DNA from: Typha latifolia
Taxonomy: Eukaryota > Streptophyta > Magnoliopsida > Poales > Typhaceae
Assembly (NCBI GenBank): GCA_019914945.1
Contig: CM034106.1
Coordinates: 12,214,501 to 12,278,500, forward strand
Direction of reading: 5' to 3'
Length of the DNA: 64,000 nucleotides
Shown: in pieces, positions 46,412 through 58,760 of the stretch
Layout: each line of letters begins with the position of its first letter
How positions within the stretch are numbered: position 1 is the stretch's first letter
Notes under the pieces: model-generated
What the model saw: the letters and a program-made list of their open reading frames with translations, nothing else
Databases searched by the model: none
Told to the model about the DNA's origin: nothing
Program-made: the position numbers and the translations under genes

Positions 46412-49286
46412 TCATGCTTGAGTCCTTGTTGGTGGCTTAGCATGGAAAGCAGAATTCCTATTTGAACCTCCAACCAAACTTAATGAGAGTGATGAAGACA
46501 CAGTCTCCCGATTGGATTCTTCTATGCTTAGTTTTGACATGCCCACCAGCTCATCAACATTTATTGGAGTCTTTGAATGCACTGCAGTTGGCTTAACAAT
46601 TTCGTGTGTCTCTTGTTCAACAGCATCTGCTCGATAACCCGGCCAGAAAGGGTGTGAGTATTGCATAAATGGTGAGAAGTACGCTGGAAATATCACTGAG
46701 TAACTGCAGTCTGAAGTCTCCGGCGGCTTCGGTTCAGTTGCCTGGGCTGCAATTGAAGTACTAGACTCCATTGATTCACATTCCTCATCCAGGGTTTCAG
46801 GTACTGGCAGTTGATTGTTTCCTTGTGTTTCGGGTTCTTGACTTGCAGGAATAGGCTGATGGTCAATGGGCTGAAAAGAAGCAAAGGAAATAATTCATAT
46901 GTTTGTCAAAAGTAGAGCATACATACATTCTCAACAAGACCTTCCCAATTTCTATATCCAAAGATAAATATGAGAAGTTTAGGTACAATAATATGGACAA
47001 GCAATCAGGTCATATTTGGAAAAAGGGACAAATATAAGATAGAGAGTAACCTCATCAGGTACCATATCAAAGAGGCTAGATCTTCTCTTCCTTCTGGTCA
47101 TATTGGTTTGGCGGATGAAATACTTTTGAGCATGGCTTGCTACTTGAGTAGGCGTCCGCGATACCACAAAATTACGAGATATCCCTCGCCAGTCACCTTT
47201 ACCAAGTTTTTGCAGACCAAGTAAAAACATTTTGTGCTCTTCTTCAGTCCAGGGCACACCTACAATCAATCAGACCAAGAATGTCATGTCATGCTGCAGC
47301 AAATGTACGATCATTTCAAAAAATGCAAGAGTTAATAAAAATGATCAAGGAGTTAGACTTTCATGAGAACTAGGTGATGGATATAGAGAGATAACAAGAG
47401 CCAATATCTAATCTCAAGACCATACAAGCGTGAAACACCATCAAATATCTCATATTGGTTTTTAAATAATTCCACGTGTACCATGCTGTTGCCATGAACC
47501 TGTGAGGCCACTTACCTGTATTTAATCAGATGTTTATGTGACAAAAAAGAAAAACTTTGGATCACTCAAGAGTAAAATTCTGGTGCTATGAAAAGGACAA
47601 CTAGTTCAAACCTACATTAATTCATCATCGAAGTTCTCAGGATGGGTCCTGAGAACCCTGCAGGTAAGTATTTATACTTTTTAGAATGATTTTTATTAAA
47701 AGGCAGACGTGAGCTACTGCAGAAAAGAAAAAAAAAACAAGACAATGAAATAATGGTTCCATTCAGGTCTTGTTCCACATTTTTCTAATCAAACATCAAC
47801 AAAATGCTTAAGAAAATCGTCTTATGTTCTTGTCGAGCAATCCATGTATACAATCTGTTACTTTATAACAAAGAGAGCAGTAAGAAACAAATTTATGAAA
47901 AGGTGTTCTGATAGTTAAGCAAAAAACTGAAAGTGTTCTTGTTAGTTGTTACTATTGGCTATCTGCATAACATGCCTAGCATATAGACCAGTATAGAGTC
48001 AACATATCAGTGCCATGAAAGCTAAACCTTGGGCAACAAAACTATTACTTTCTTTTGTACAGTATTCTCCTGCATGTGCATATTTCATGTGGCCTAATAT
48101 AAACTACATGAGATAATAAAAGCATTATTATTATTATTATTATTATTATTTGAGATGATCCAGAACTCCACTGCCATAATTAGTATGAAGTGTCAAAACC
48201 ATGCTGCTACATCAGTATGATAATCAAAACTCAAGGAAGTTCCATATAAAAATCACGTTCACACAGAATATATTGCCATATAGATTTTATCAATAGAGAC
48301 TACCATTCTTTCTGAAAAAATTCTAAGCATCTGCACTAACTCCGAAATTAATCTATGTCTGGAAATGCCAAGGTTCAACATAGTTGACACAGTATAACCT
48401 GTTGATTTCCATCTTATAGATGGGGCATATAGTTTGGTCACTCTAGCATCTACTGCAGTAGGGAGCATGCAAAATTTAGCATAGTAGACAGGCCTTTTGA
48501 GCTCCTCTACTGCACTAATTCACCTTCCAGCTCTATTGGTAAGCATACTTTAGATAATACATTTATAAAGCCTATTTGCCTCTTGAGGCTTGATTGATGT
48601 AAATAAAAAAGTACTCTTAGTCGCTTTATATAGTTACATAAGTAAATCTTTAGTCTCTTTGAACAAGCAATATTGGTACCAAATGGACCAGCTATGTACT
48701 AATGCCCAACTTATCGCTCACAAGACCACACCTAACTGTCTACCCGACAAACCATAGCAGACAAAAGAGATCTCAATTATTGCTTATTGTGGGTATACAT
48801 GTTGACAAACTCCAATTACTTTTTCTATGAATACATACTAAGATCCAAATTTAAATTATACGCTATCTATCTCGTAGCAAAACACAAATCCACCATTTCA
48901 GTGAACCAAATGGACAGGAAACAACCAAAAAAGAAAAAAGGATCCTAACTTTATACGAGAAAAATCCTACCAACATCAAATCTCACAAGAGCAACGATAA
49001 GAGATACCAAAAAGGGCTCACCCTTCTTCCGATCACGGCAGCTCGATGACGACCCCTGGGCGAAATCCTCAGAGGCATACCCATCCGCCCCGGCGGAGCC
49101 GCCTTCTAGTCCGTCTGCCGGCGACGCTCCGCCGCCCGATCCGGCGAGGTGGGAGAGATTCCCCATGCTCGCGCTCTTCCTGATGGAGCCATCGGTGAGC
49201 CGCACACCGAAGAGCTTCACCCCGCGGTTAGGGCAAGTCCTCGAGTTATGGCCGTTGTGGCTGCAGTGAGAGCACCTCCTCGTCAT
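46412..49286 (-). CDS. KUA1/MYBS3-type single-repeat Myb repressor
   Basis: Three exons (49022-49286, 47051-47259, 46412-46870) encode 310 residues. The N-terminus [18 protein letters not shown] holds a CCHC zinc knuckle. The KLFGVRL motif, known as a repression motif in this family, follows. Exon 2 encodes the Myb domain ([20 protein letters not shown] to [16 protein letters not shown]) with the SHAQKYF signature that binds GATAAG/TATCCA-type elements, then basic [15 protein letters not shown]. The C-terminal exon is low in motifs except SSLSLSLVG, an EAR-like LxLxL. Arabidopsis KUA1 controls cell expansion and leaf ageing, and rice MYBS3 acts in sugar and cold responses; the role here is inferred. 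The frame is open to 49313 but the first ATG is 49286. Confidence 0.93.
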
Positions 49287-49380
49287 TTCTACCTCCTCCT
49301 CCGATGACGACACCGCCGATCAAGCTCCGATCACTCCCGATCTCGAGGGCGATGTGGCCATGCCCCGAGATGGGGAGGGA

Positions 49381-49396
49381 TTAGGGTTAGGGTTTG
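49381..49396 (-). promoter_or_regulatory. Double telo-box in the Myb gene leader
   Basis: The minus strand reads AAACCCTAACCCTAA about 95-110 bp upstream of the Myb ATG, in a GC-rich leader. Confidence 0.6.
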
Positions 49397-50235
49397 GAGA
49401 TTTGGAAAGGGACGGGAGGAGAGGAAACGGGGGATAGGAGGAGAAGAAGGGGATAATAAAAGTTGGTGGAGAAGAGAGAAGCAAGGGGGGAAGGAGGCCT
49501 ACGGCTGTACTTTAGAACGAGTCGGACCGTCCACGTGGCGGGGGGATACGACTTGAAATAGTGTGTGGATGACGGGATTTATCCTCATCTGATGTCGGAT
49601 TTTATAACAAAAACATAGGATACGATTTTATACTTTTAATACTCTCAATAATCAATTATCTTGTCTTTTATCTTTCTTTATTTTATTTTTTATTTTTTAT
49701 TTTGGGTCTATAAGAGGAAGAGCCGCCGTGCCTGGATTTAGTCGGACCCGATTCTATCGGGCTTATGCCCTAACGATAACGTCTCTCTCTAAATATATTA
49801 TTGCCAATTTAAGTGTCTCTGGATATACCCGACGATATCCTAATGACGACTAGGATTTCTTATATTTAAAAGAACAAGCAGGATAAAATTTTGCGAGAAA
49901 TCTGGACATACCGGAATATAAATTCTCCTCAGGCATGAAATCAAATCAACAACGTAAAATAGTATGAGATACTTGGATAGTTTATCAAAAATAACCGTAC
50001 GTATTGACACAGCTTATAGACCTTACAAGATATATCTGGAACTGTCAGGCAATAGATCTTATAAAAGTATACATGAGCTACAATATATGGCCAAACAAAG
50101 ATGTGTTTTATTGTAATTCCTAGTTCTTCAACTTATGCAGATGGTTGCACGTTTGCGACATCAGACTAGATCAGCAACAGGCAAAAGTGAAGAAGTATAA
50201 CTTATGCTTGTTTGGCATTCTACTTCTGCAAACTA
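49397..50235. other. Spacer between Myb gene and dioxygenase
   Basis: Promoter region of the Myb gene and 3' flank of the dioxygenase, both minus strand. I see no further gene. Confidence 0.4.
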
Positions 50236-50403
50236 TCATTTTGAAGAGTATGTAACTCTGAATCGCTCCTTTAGGTAGTCACCGCTCTTAATAGGAGGGA
50301 ACCTGCAAAACAGTTTAAAGTTTTTAAAAATACTGAGATATGCCGGAATGGAATGCACATGCCCACATACACAGGAGGAGGAAGAGGAGGAGAAAGAGGA
50401 GGA

Positions 50404-50448
<45 letters not shown>

Positions 50449-53400
50449 TGCAGGCGCTGTCTCACTGCAACAACTTTCCAAGCATTCTACCATGCAATCA
50501 TAGTTTGGATCAAGAAAGAAAGCAACCTGACGTGTTTCTACATTTGTCAGCAGAAGTGGATATATTTCTCTAGATATAAACACTAGATGTAGCACTTTGC
50601 TTTATAAGTGTAGTTGCCAAATGATAAAAAAGCATAAATTATTCAATCACACTAGGAACAGCTACGGTATAACAAATAGAGAGTCTAAAATTAAACCAGC
50701 AAGTCAGAAATTACAGAATAACGTTCCTGCCCAATTGCCAGGACGCGATGCAGCGTTGATCTGTAGGTTCAGAGAAAGATGAGGGAGGTTCTAGAGAAGA
50801 TACATGTACCAAAAATTAAAGAATCCAAACAAGAAATTAAGAAAGGTACCGGAATAGACAATTTGTCCACCTTTCCATCATATCCCCAATGTTGACGATG
50901 AGAGCCCTGTCAGCGGATATCTCCAAGTTAAGTTTGACATATGGTATTTCCGAGGTACAAATTCTACAATGAACTTTTACAGATACAAGGAACCTTTGAA
51001 TTTATTAAAGTTCATAATCAGCAAATCAATTATATTGCCTCTGCAGGCATTGACAATGAATGTCTTGTATACTACTTACCCGTCAATATGATGAACATCT
51101 TCCCAGACTTGTGGATTTTTATCCTTTTCCCTACATATCTGGAAATTCCAATATTAGTTTAACGAAAGTCCTGTGAGAATTTAGAGAGTTCAAAAATGTA
51201 ACTTTCTGTTATAAAAAGAAAGGTAACTCTACGACATGCCTGAAGACCAGGTACACCATCTGTCGTGAGAAGAGTGACCATTCCATAATCTGAATGGGCC
51301 GATGCACCATATATACCACTATCAGATTCGGGCACTTCACCTGAATGATAAGTTTATAAATTGTGTCATAATAAGAACAATTGGATACTTCTAACCAAAT
51401 CTTGTGTGCCAATCAGAAATCTGGAAAAAAAAAACCAAAGAGAGAGTACAAAATAGAAAAACCTTGCATGCAAACTTCATCGGGAAAGCTTTTTGGGAAA
51501 CATACTAATTTACCAGCATGAATGAAGTAGAATAATCTTTTCAAGACTGAATCATCACATATGACAAAAAGGTAATCCTACCAGTCTAGCTTTGCTTCAA
51601 CATCTTACTTGAAGCACAGAAAATACTGAATGTCAATATGCAACAATATACCTGGATAATGCAATAAGCGGATAAATGCCATTGGAGAAGGCAGCATCGC
51701 AATCTCAAAAAAGTGATCATCAAGGTCTAAAGCCAAAGCAGTCAGAGAGAGTACTCTTCTTCCCACAGCCCTTAGGGGAAGAAACACCGATAACAAACAA
51801 TATTAACTTGTCAGCAAATATAAGAATAAACTCAAAGCGGATAATAAGTTTGATATACAAAATAACGACTATTTTGTGCTCCCAAGTACTTGAGGTCATT
51901 TGGTTTGTGGTACTAATAAATGGAAACAAGATAGTTGACAGGATCCCCTTTTCACTCACCATGTCCCTCATTTTCGTGTGGCAATGTGGGGAAGTAAAAA
52001 GGAGCTCTCCATGTCATGAAAATGAGATTATGATGTATTAACATTCAGACAAATCATTGCCATCAATCTATTAATATTCTTCCTTTTCGTAAAAGAACTA
52101 AACTCTTGCAACAAGAAACAAAGTCAGGACAACTTACAAGGCTTTCTCATAATATGTTTCCATTGTCTCCCTCCAGAAAGGCAGACTTTCTGAGAACTCC
52201 AAGCCAGAAAATGCACAGTTAGCCTTTCAGGGGTTAAGGCTCAGAAAGTATAACAATTACAACTATCCAACTTAGGGCATAATCAGAAAGGGTGGATTGA
52301 TGTCACATGAATTATCTCTAATAATATTTTATGATAAAATCTCTAAAAGCATATTCAACCAGGCTATAAAACACCACTAAATTTGGAGCCCGGTGAAACT
52401 CCAACCAAAGGGCTCTAAATTTGGAGCCTTATCTAAAAATTTGAAGCCCGGCCCTAATACTATTTTACTTTTAAAAAGTCAATTTTGCCTTATAAAAGTT
52501 TAATTCAAAAATTGTAATTCCGTCTATATCGTTTATTAAATAATATAGTTAGTTAAACTAAATATATAACTAATTTTACTAATTAATTTTTAACAAAAAT
52601 AGTACTATTAGAAAGATCTCATCAAGATCTTTAAAATAAGTCTAATATTAAATTATTTAAGTTATTTTTTATTTATTTTGTGTAATATAATTTCGATGAG
52701 TTTAATTTAAAAAATAGTAATTTATATCAATAAGTATTTTCTAATAATATATTTTTTATTAAAAAATAATAACATTAAATAAACTTATTAAATAATTTAA
52801 ATTATAATATATAAATAAAATATATTATATTTATTATTTCGCTTGCTAGCTTAATAGGCACACGTGATGGCGTAACAAGTATATTGGGAAACTGTTACAA
52901 ACAAAATGGCACCTTCTAAAGGCCACTGATTAAAGTCGTTCTCTTTGCTTCCCTTTGGCCCGATGTAGAAACTTTCCTTTAGATCCCCTGTTACATTACT
53001 AATATAGTCAGGCGAGATGCATATTTGCTCTGCGAGAATCTGAAAGCCATGCCAAGAAATGACCCCAACTATCTACCAAACACATCTAATTTCAAACGAA
53101 AGATCAGTAGAACAAAAGAATAGTAGGCAAAACGTCAAAAGTACAGAGAGCTTACCTTGATTGATCTCGGAGAGAAATTACTTTCAATAGGTCTTTTCTT
53201 ATCGGTATTAAAAAAAAAAGGTAGAAATATATATCAATTTTTACCTAGCAGCTCATAATTATCAACAAATAAACGACAAATTAAAGGGAAACCTAATATT
53301 TCACAAATTGCAAGAAAGACCTCTAGATTTTGAGGAAGGATCAAGGATCTCGGCGTAAAGGGGAGTATAGCCTCTGTGCTCCTCGTTGCGCTCGAGCTCC

Positions 53401-53718
53401 ATCTTATCTTCCAACGGCAACGCGAAGAACCCCTTGCTTTCTTGAAACACTTTTCGCAGGAGAGAGTCCTCGATTCCATGATTGATCGCGTAAAAGAAAC
53501 CGTAATCCAAGCAAGCCTGGAGAGACCGAAAAGTTTGCGACCACGAACAAGAAATCGCGGCAAGAGACGTATATACTTAGGGTTAAATAACCGGCGAAGG
53601 GAGAGGATTCGAATTAGGGATTACGGTTCAATCGATTCACCTGTCGGACCAATTTGGCGGCGGCGGCGCGATCCGTGGAGGAGAGATCGACGAGAGGGAG
53701 TTCTAGATTTGGTGACAT
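50236..53718 (-). CDS. 2-oxoglutarate/Fe(II)-dependent dioxygenase
   Basis: Eleven exons give 309 residues: 53641-53718, 53321-53516, 52913-52987, 52138-52189, 51652-51770, 51240-51340, 51080-51138, 50850-50906, 50715-50760, 50447-50526 and 50236-50302. It starts MSPNLELPLVDLSSTDRAAA. The DIOX_N part has ACLDYGFFYAINHGIEDSLL and DPSSKSRGDLKESFYIGPKG. Iron ligands are His and Asp in SAHSDYGMVTLL and His in STLHRV; the arginine-serine pair in QERYS binds 2-oxoglutarate. The plant DOXC class oxidises small metabolites; the closest type I recall is the group of uncharacterised dioxygenases related to At3g49630, so the substrate is unknown. The exon 6/7 intron uses a GC donor (CAG|GCATGT). The exon 10/11 intron begins with the CT microsatellite. 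The catalytic set is complete. Confidence 0.87.
50409..50445. repeat. (GA/CT)n microsatellite at a splice donor
   Basis: About 18 GA units on the plus strand, read as GTCTCTCTCT on the minus strand directly after exon 10 of the dioxygenase (donor GT at 50446-50445). A (GAGGAG)-rich stretch at about 50374-50408 continues the purine tract. Confidence 0.85.
52320..52860. repeat. AT-rich MITE-like insertion in dioxygenase intron 3
   Basis: The 723-bp intron 3 contains paired CTCTAAATTTGGAGCC-type and TTTGGAGCCCGG motifs facing each other near 52375-52460, followed by about 400 bp of extreme AT sequence. This pattern fits a degraded non-autonomous element. Its boundaries are uncertain. Confidence 0.35.
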
Positions 53719-53755
53719 CCTGCTCTTCTTGGCTTTCCCTTGTGAACCCGTCGAC

Positions 53756-53895
53756 CAAAACAACCTTACATTTTGTCGGATGCATGCCCGTTTATTCGGC
53801 GGGCCGCCGGACCGGGCAAGGGCCGAGGAATAGCGGCTTTTAGAGGACCAATAAACTTAAAAGGGAAATTTGTCAAAACAACCTTACATTTTGTC
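53756..53895 (+). repeat. 22-bp direct repeats upstream of the dioxygenase
   Basis: CAAAACAACCTTACATTTTG plus TC occurs exactly at 53756-53777 and 53874-53895, with 96 bp of GC-richer sequence between. A weaker relative lies at 57170 (ATCAAAACAATCTTGCCG). Confidence 0.8.
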
Positions 53896-56800
53896 TTTAT
53901 TATCATCTACACTTATAATATTTTTCTCTTAATTTTCCTCAAACACACTCCTGAGTTAACTTTAATCTAATAATACCTAAAAAATTAGAGAACTATTATA
54001 TTACTTTTATTAAAAAATAAATAAATTAAACTAACTCAAATCTGACCTTAAAATCTGATTTCTATTTTGTTTTTTTTTTATTTAGTCTTAAAAAACTTAC
54101 TCAAGATCATTTTTTTAGAAGAAGAAAATAGACAAAATGTATGATATAACTAATCGTTAAGAAATGTTAATAGCAAGGTATTTTTTAGGCACTTTGAGTA
54201 AATATCTAGATAATAAAAACAGAACGTACTATGCTTTGATAAATTCTCTTAAATTTAACTTAATTATTTAAATTAATATATTATCGTTTATATCATGAAG
54301 TTCGCATATTTTTAAGAAAAAGTTAAACTTGGATCAGATTTGATCTCTAAAATTAAAACTGATCCTATATCCTGATGCTCCACCGTATTTATTATATTCA
54401 AAAGACAGTCTATCTCGTTTCAAAAGGACAAATGTGGTCCTAGATACCCATAACATTATCTTCAAGCTCATGCGCTATCATTTCTCCACATGAATAGATT
54501 CTCATCATTGGAATAAGTTATTCGAAGGTCCCTTAATGAAGCCAAGTCCACAGATTCTTCAGAACCCACTTGCTTGTCTCTCAATCTGGCATGGGATCTT
54601 ATTTTGCCAACCCAAATCAAAAGGTAGAAAGCCTTCTTTGGCACTAAAAATTTGACAGGATTCATTCGTTTCAGATGAAGTGTTCTTGGTTTAAACTAGG
54701 CTGCAATAACGTAAGCATATGTTTGCAGTTGTTACAATTGGAACAGCAAAGTTATGCTTCAGGAAACAAGGGAGTCACATCATCTGCCGTCCTTTGTTGC
54801 GTGCCAATGTTAGCCAACTAAGGCGTGGAAGAATAGATATGCCAAGGATTTAAGCAATCTAAGGTCGTTTCCAAGTCCTCCTTTTTGCTGTTTACGAGTG
54901 CAATGGAAGGAAAATAATATCTTTGAGTGTCAATGCACTAAAGGGCCATTTGAATTTTAACCCAAGAGCATACTGCCTAATACTTTTAACTTTAGGGAAA
55001 TAGCACTATATGTACGTCACGAATCCATTGATCTGTATCAATAGAGCCCACTCAGGATAAGAATCCTAGGCGACAAAGATGATGAGAATAAAATTAAAAA
55101 AAAAAAAAGGGACCCATGATCGCGAATGAAAACTTGGAAGGTAACAGAGAGGAGGAATAAGAATACCAAGATATGTGAGAGGAATGAAGGCATAGTTTGG
55201 AGAGGGAGAAAGAGCAATGCTGATAGTGGCGTTTGGCATCTGGGTTATTCCCCTCACCCTTGTTCTTGCACCTTGCAGGAGATTTGTTCTTCTAGTCTCT
55301 AAGCTTCAAGAAATCCATGAGAGTTTTATGCGTCCTCGGATAACTTCTCCACCAGTTTGGAGCCGTTTGGCGACTCTCAATTCCATGACTTTCATACTTT
55401 GAAGGTATCCAGCTTCAGACCATGGCTGATGTGAAAGTCCTTGAAGAGCTAGCTGTCTTCTTCTTCTTTTAAAACTTTTTTTTTCCTTTTGTATAATTTG
55501 TAGTTCATTTCCATTATTCTCCTTTTCCTGCTGTGTTTGGTTCTGGAAACAGGGTAGTAATCATACTTAGTCTCTGTCTCTTCTCAGATTCCATCATTCC
55601 AGTTAAGCCACAGGTGGTATAATTTTATCCTTGGGAAGTTGGGATTTATGATTTATATCATTAGCCCACATCTATTTTTTAGAGTTTCAGCATCCTACTG
55701 AACTACTTTACAAATTCCTCTTGTTTTCCTTTCAGACTGTAATAATTTGCAGAAAATTGCAATTCTTTTAATTGATCATAACTCTTTCAAGAAAGGACAA
55801 CATTTAATTCAAAATATATACATACAGCAGTACTTATAGCATTACAATTTGAATAAAAACTGTAATTAATCTCTGAGTACAACAGCACAGACAGGCGGAA
55901 TTAATGGCACCAGTCCTTCATCTGTTAACAATATCATCTTCTTCTTTTTTTGTATAACTGATGTCATTAACAGGAAGGATTACGTAATAGCAATCATTAA
56001 GAAAGTGATTGTCCTTTAAATAATAGACTAATAATATATATTATATTTTTTACATTATCATTACTTAATATTGATCTCGCTTGGATGATTATCATTGGAA
56101 TCGACTCAAAAGCTTATGATAATTAGGTTAGACAATTAGATCAAACATTATAAATGATAAAAAAATTTACATTATCAACCCTCGTTACCACGTCACTGTG
56201 GAACATTTAATAGAAAATTTTGATGAAGTGTCCGTTTCCTTAACTGCGGTTCACCATTATTAACGTGAATCACATCGAATTCTATCATATTATTATATTT
56301 ATATCTCAAAGATTATATTTGAATGAGATAAAATGATCAATCCTCCTTTTGGTACAAAGATATTTAGATGTCAACAACACTCCCTTTATATAAATATACT
56401 TAAGTTTCACCGCACTTTTATCCAATCTTCTCCTAATCAAACACACCGCTGAGCTATTATTCTTGTAAAAGATGGTCCTTTTTATGAATCTTTTGACTTG
56501 TTTGGAGAGGAAAAGTTGTGGGGTTTGGTTTATTTTGGATTTTACCTTGGTGAGTTCGGATTGGATTCTCTTTTAATTGTTGTAATTTTCGATGCTTTTG
56601 GATTGGAATCTTGCCTCCGATTTCGACTATAATGTCTGTTGCTTGAAGAACATTTTTAGTACTTTACTTACAAATTCTTTTCCCTTTATGCTTTTTTGTT
56701 GCAATAGAAGACTAAAACTCATGAGCATCTGAGTTTTTTGGGAGGAATTTGGTTAAGAAATGGATATTAATTAAAGTAGTAGAGGATTGATGTGCGTTGT

Positions 56801-57788
56801 CGTCTTCTTCTTCATCCTTGGTTGTTGGATTGCTGGTGAATGCGAGTGAAATTAATAAACAACTTTTTTTTTAATTAATGAGTGGAAAGTTTTATTTAAG
56901 CTTCTACATGTTCGTCTGAAGGCTACTCTTGTTCCAACACCAAGTAAGTTGCTGCAAACTTACTGCTTTGATGCGTTCCACTTGTATGCTTGGAAAGATG
57001 AATTAATATCATCTATTATGTTTTCAAGTTTTTATTCCTTTAGAGAAGATTATCTAATATGTGAAACTAATTGATTTGTTTGATTTATGCTTTCCATTCT
57101 TTGATTATCTTGAGTTGAGGAATATTAGTGTAATTAAATAATAGAATAATGTCTTATTGTAGGAAAATTTATCAAAACAATCTTGCCGTTTTCTTTTTAT
57201 TATCATTCATATTTTACTGTATAGATATTTATAATTCATAAGGTAGATTTTAGTTTTTAGTTTCTCTGAGTCTCTTTGGTGTTGTTCTTCTTCTTTTACT
57301 AAAATCTGGAAGTCATTTGCATATCTCATGCAAATGTTATACTTCAATTGTTTGGCATCATGTTGCAAATCCTAAATCTTTTATGTAATAAGATGGGCCT
57401 GTTAATTAAACCTCTGAACTATTTGATGTGGTTTTAGTTAGTCACTATACACTGTCATTCCATACCTTTCACTGTAAGAACTCTTGCTAGAAATTTTGTG
57501 GGTACTAACATAAAAGTCAGCTAGTTTGCTTCTCTTGACACTAATCTGGTAACTCTAAGAAGCGACCAAGAAGTTCTCTGTCCCAGTTCCAGTGGATCAG
57601 AGAGATGCAATGCAGTAGCAGCACTATTGCTACAGAGGAAGGCTTTCCAACAGGTTATTTGACAAGTGCTTCTGAGAATGAGGTATTAACCACTGCTCCA
57701 GACCTTGTCATGTGTATCTCTAGCAGTAGTTAATTTCTCTGAAGAAGTTATTCTACTCAGGTTTGATGTCGATTGTGAGCATGACTGA
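53896..57788. other. Gene-poor spacer
   Basis: AT-rich DNA. A minus-strand frame at 54468-54665 contains leucine-rich text (VDLASLRDLRITYSNDENLF) that loosely recalls the LRR end of NBS-LRR resistance proteins, with stops on both sides. No intact gene is visible. Confidence 0.35.
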
Positions 57789-58760
57789 GTGAAGAATGAA
57801 TTGAGGCATCTTGAGGGAATGTGTAAAAATTGCTCAGGATGAATCCATTTCTGCTGCTGACCAGGTAAGTTATGCAGTCTCAAACATTCAAGAGGTATGT
57901 TGTTCTAATCTTTGCTTCCTTTATTTTCTACTTGATTGTTTGTGCATCTATGTTGTTTAATTTGTTGGTCCTCATTAAGCTACCTACCATTAATAGTACT
58001 ACTTCTTCGATCTCCCGGGGAGGCTGTCAAATTAATCGAGCAGCTCGAGAACAATATTCACATATTATTAAGTTTAAAATATTAAAAAATAGTGATAGAA
58101 AAGATCTTTTATACTTTTGAATCCATATTATATTTCTCAAATATCTTAATAAATTCACTCTCCTTCCACTATCCTTATCTAGATTTGACCACCAATCTGA
58201 TAAAGCTCGATCCAACCAGCTTGGATAAAGCTTGATTTGGGCTTGTTTAAAGCTTGAATTGGACTTATTTAAGGCCCGAGGTCGAATTAGGCTTGAATTA
58301 ACTGGATGACAGTTTACAGTGCAAAAATAGATAGTACACCTCCAGTTCCTCCATGTTTCTACTGCTACAGAATTGCCTGGGAAGTTGCATCTGCACTTGC
58401 TTTCCTACATGATTCCAAACCAGAACCTGTCATTCATCAGGACCTCAAACCTGCAAGCATTCTGCTGGACAGCAATTTACGCGAGCGAGATTGGTGATGT
58501 AGGAGGCCTTTCAGCATCACTTACTGCTCAAGTTGGTACATATATTCTTCTACATGGATCCTGCTCAGTACCAGAGGAGAGGTTTGGTTTCACAAAAAGT
58601 CTTGATACTTATGCTTCAGGATTGGTGATCCTGCAGTTGCTGACATGCAAAACCACCCATAGGACGGACAGCATGCCCCCCCTCCAGTATTGTCGAAAGA
58701 GCTGTGAAGGATGCCCAACTTAAGAGGACTTTTTGGACCACCAAGCAGAGAACTGGAACT
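57789..58760 (+). pseudogene. Decayed U-box/receptor-like cytoplasmic kinase fragment
   Basis: Two pieces of a plant U-box kinase (PUB) lie in order. At 57789-57864 a coiled-coil fragment reads VKNELRHLEGMC, then after one extra base KIAQDESISAADQ, and ends at an intact donor CAG|GTAAGT. At 58371, after an AG acceptor, the kinase core reads RIAWEVASALAFLHDSKPEP and VIHQDLKPASILLDSNL. A frameshift follows, then IGDVGG and YMDPAQYQRRG in other frames, then SGLVILQLLTCK. The catalytic loop HRDLKPxN has become HQDLKPAS, losing the arginine and the magnesium-binding asparagine. Multiple frame breaks and active-site losses mark a dead gene. The C-terminal U-box is not recognisable. Confidence 0.7.

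Noticed and set aside
50340..50586. Frames encoding RERERER and SLSLSL repeats
   Set aside because: They read through the (GA/CT)n microsatellite and are not independent genes.
55217..55402. 61-codon frame with a hydrophobic start
   Set aside because: No family resemblance, no promoter or splice context.
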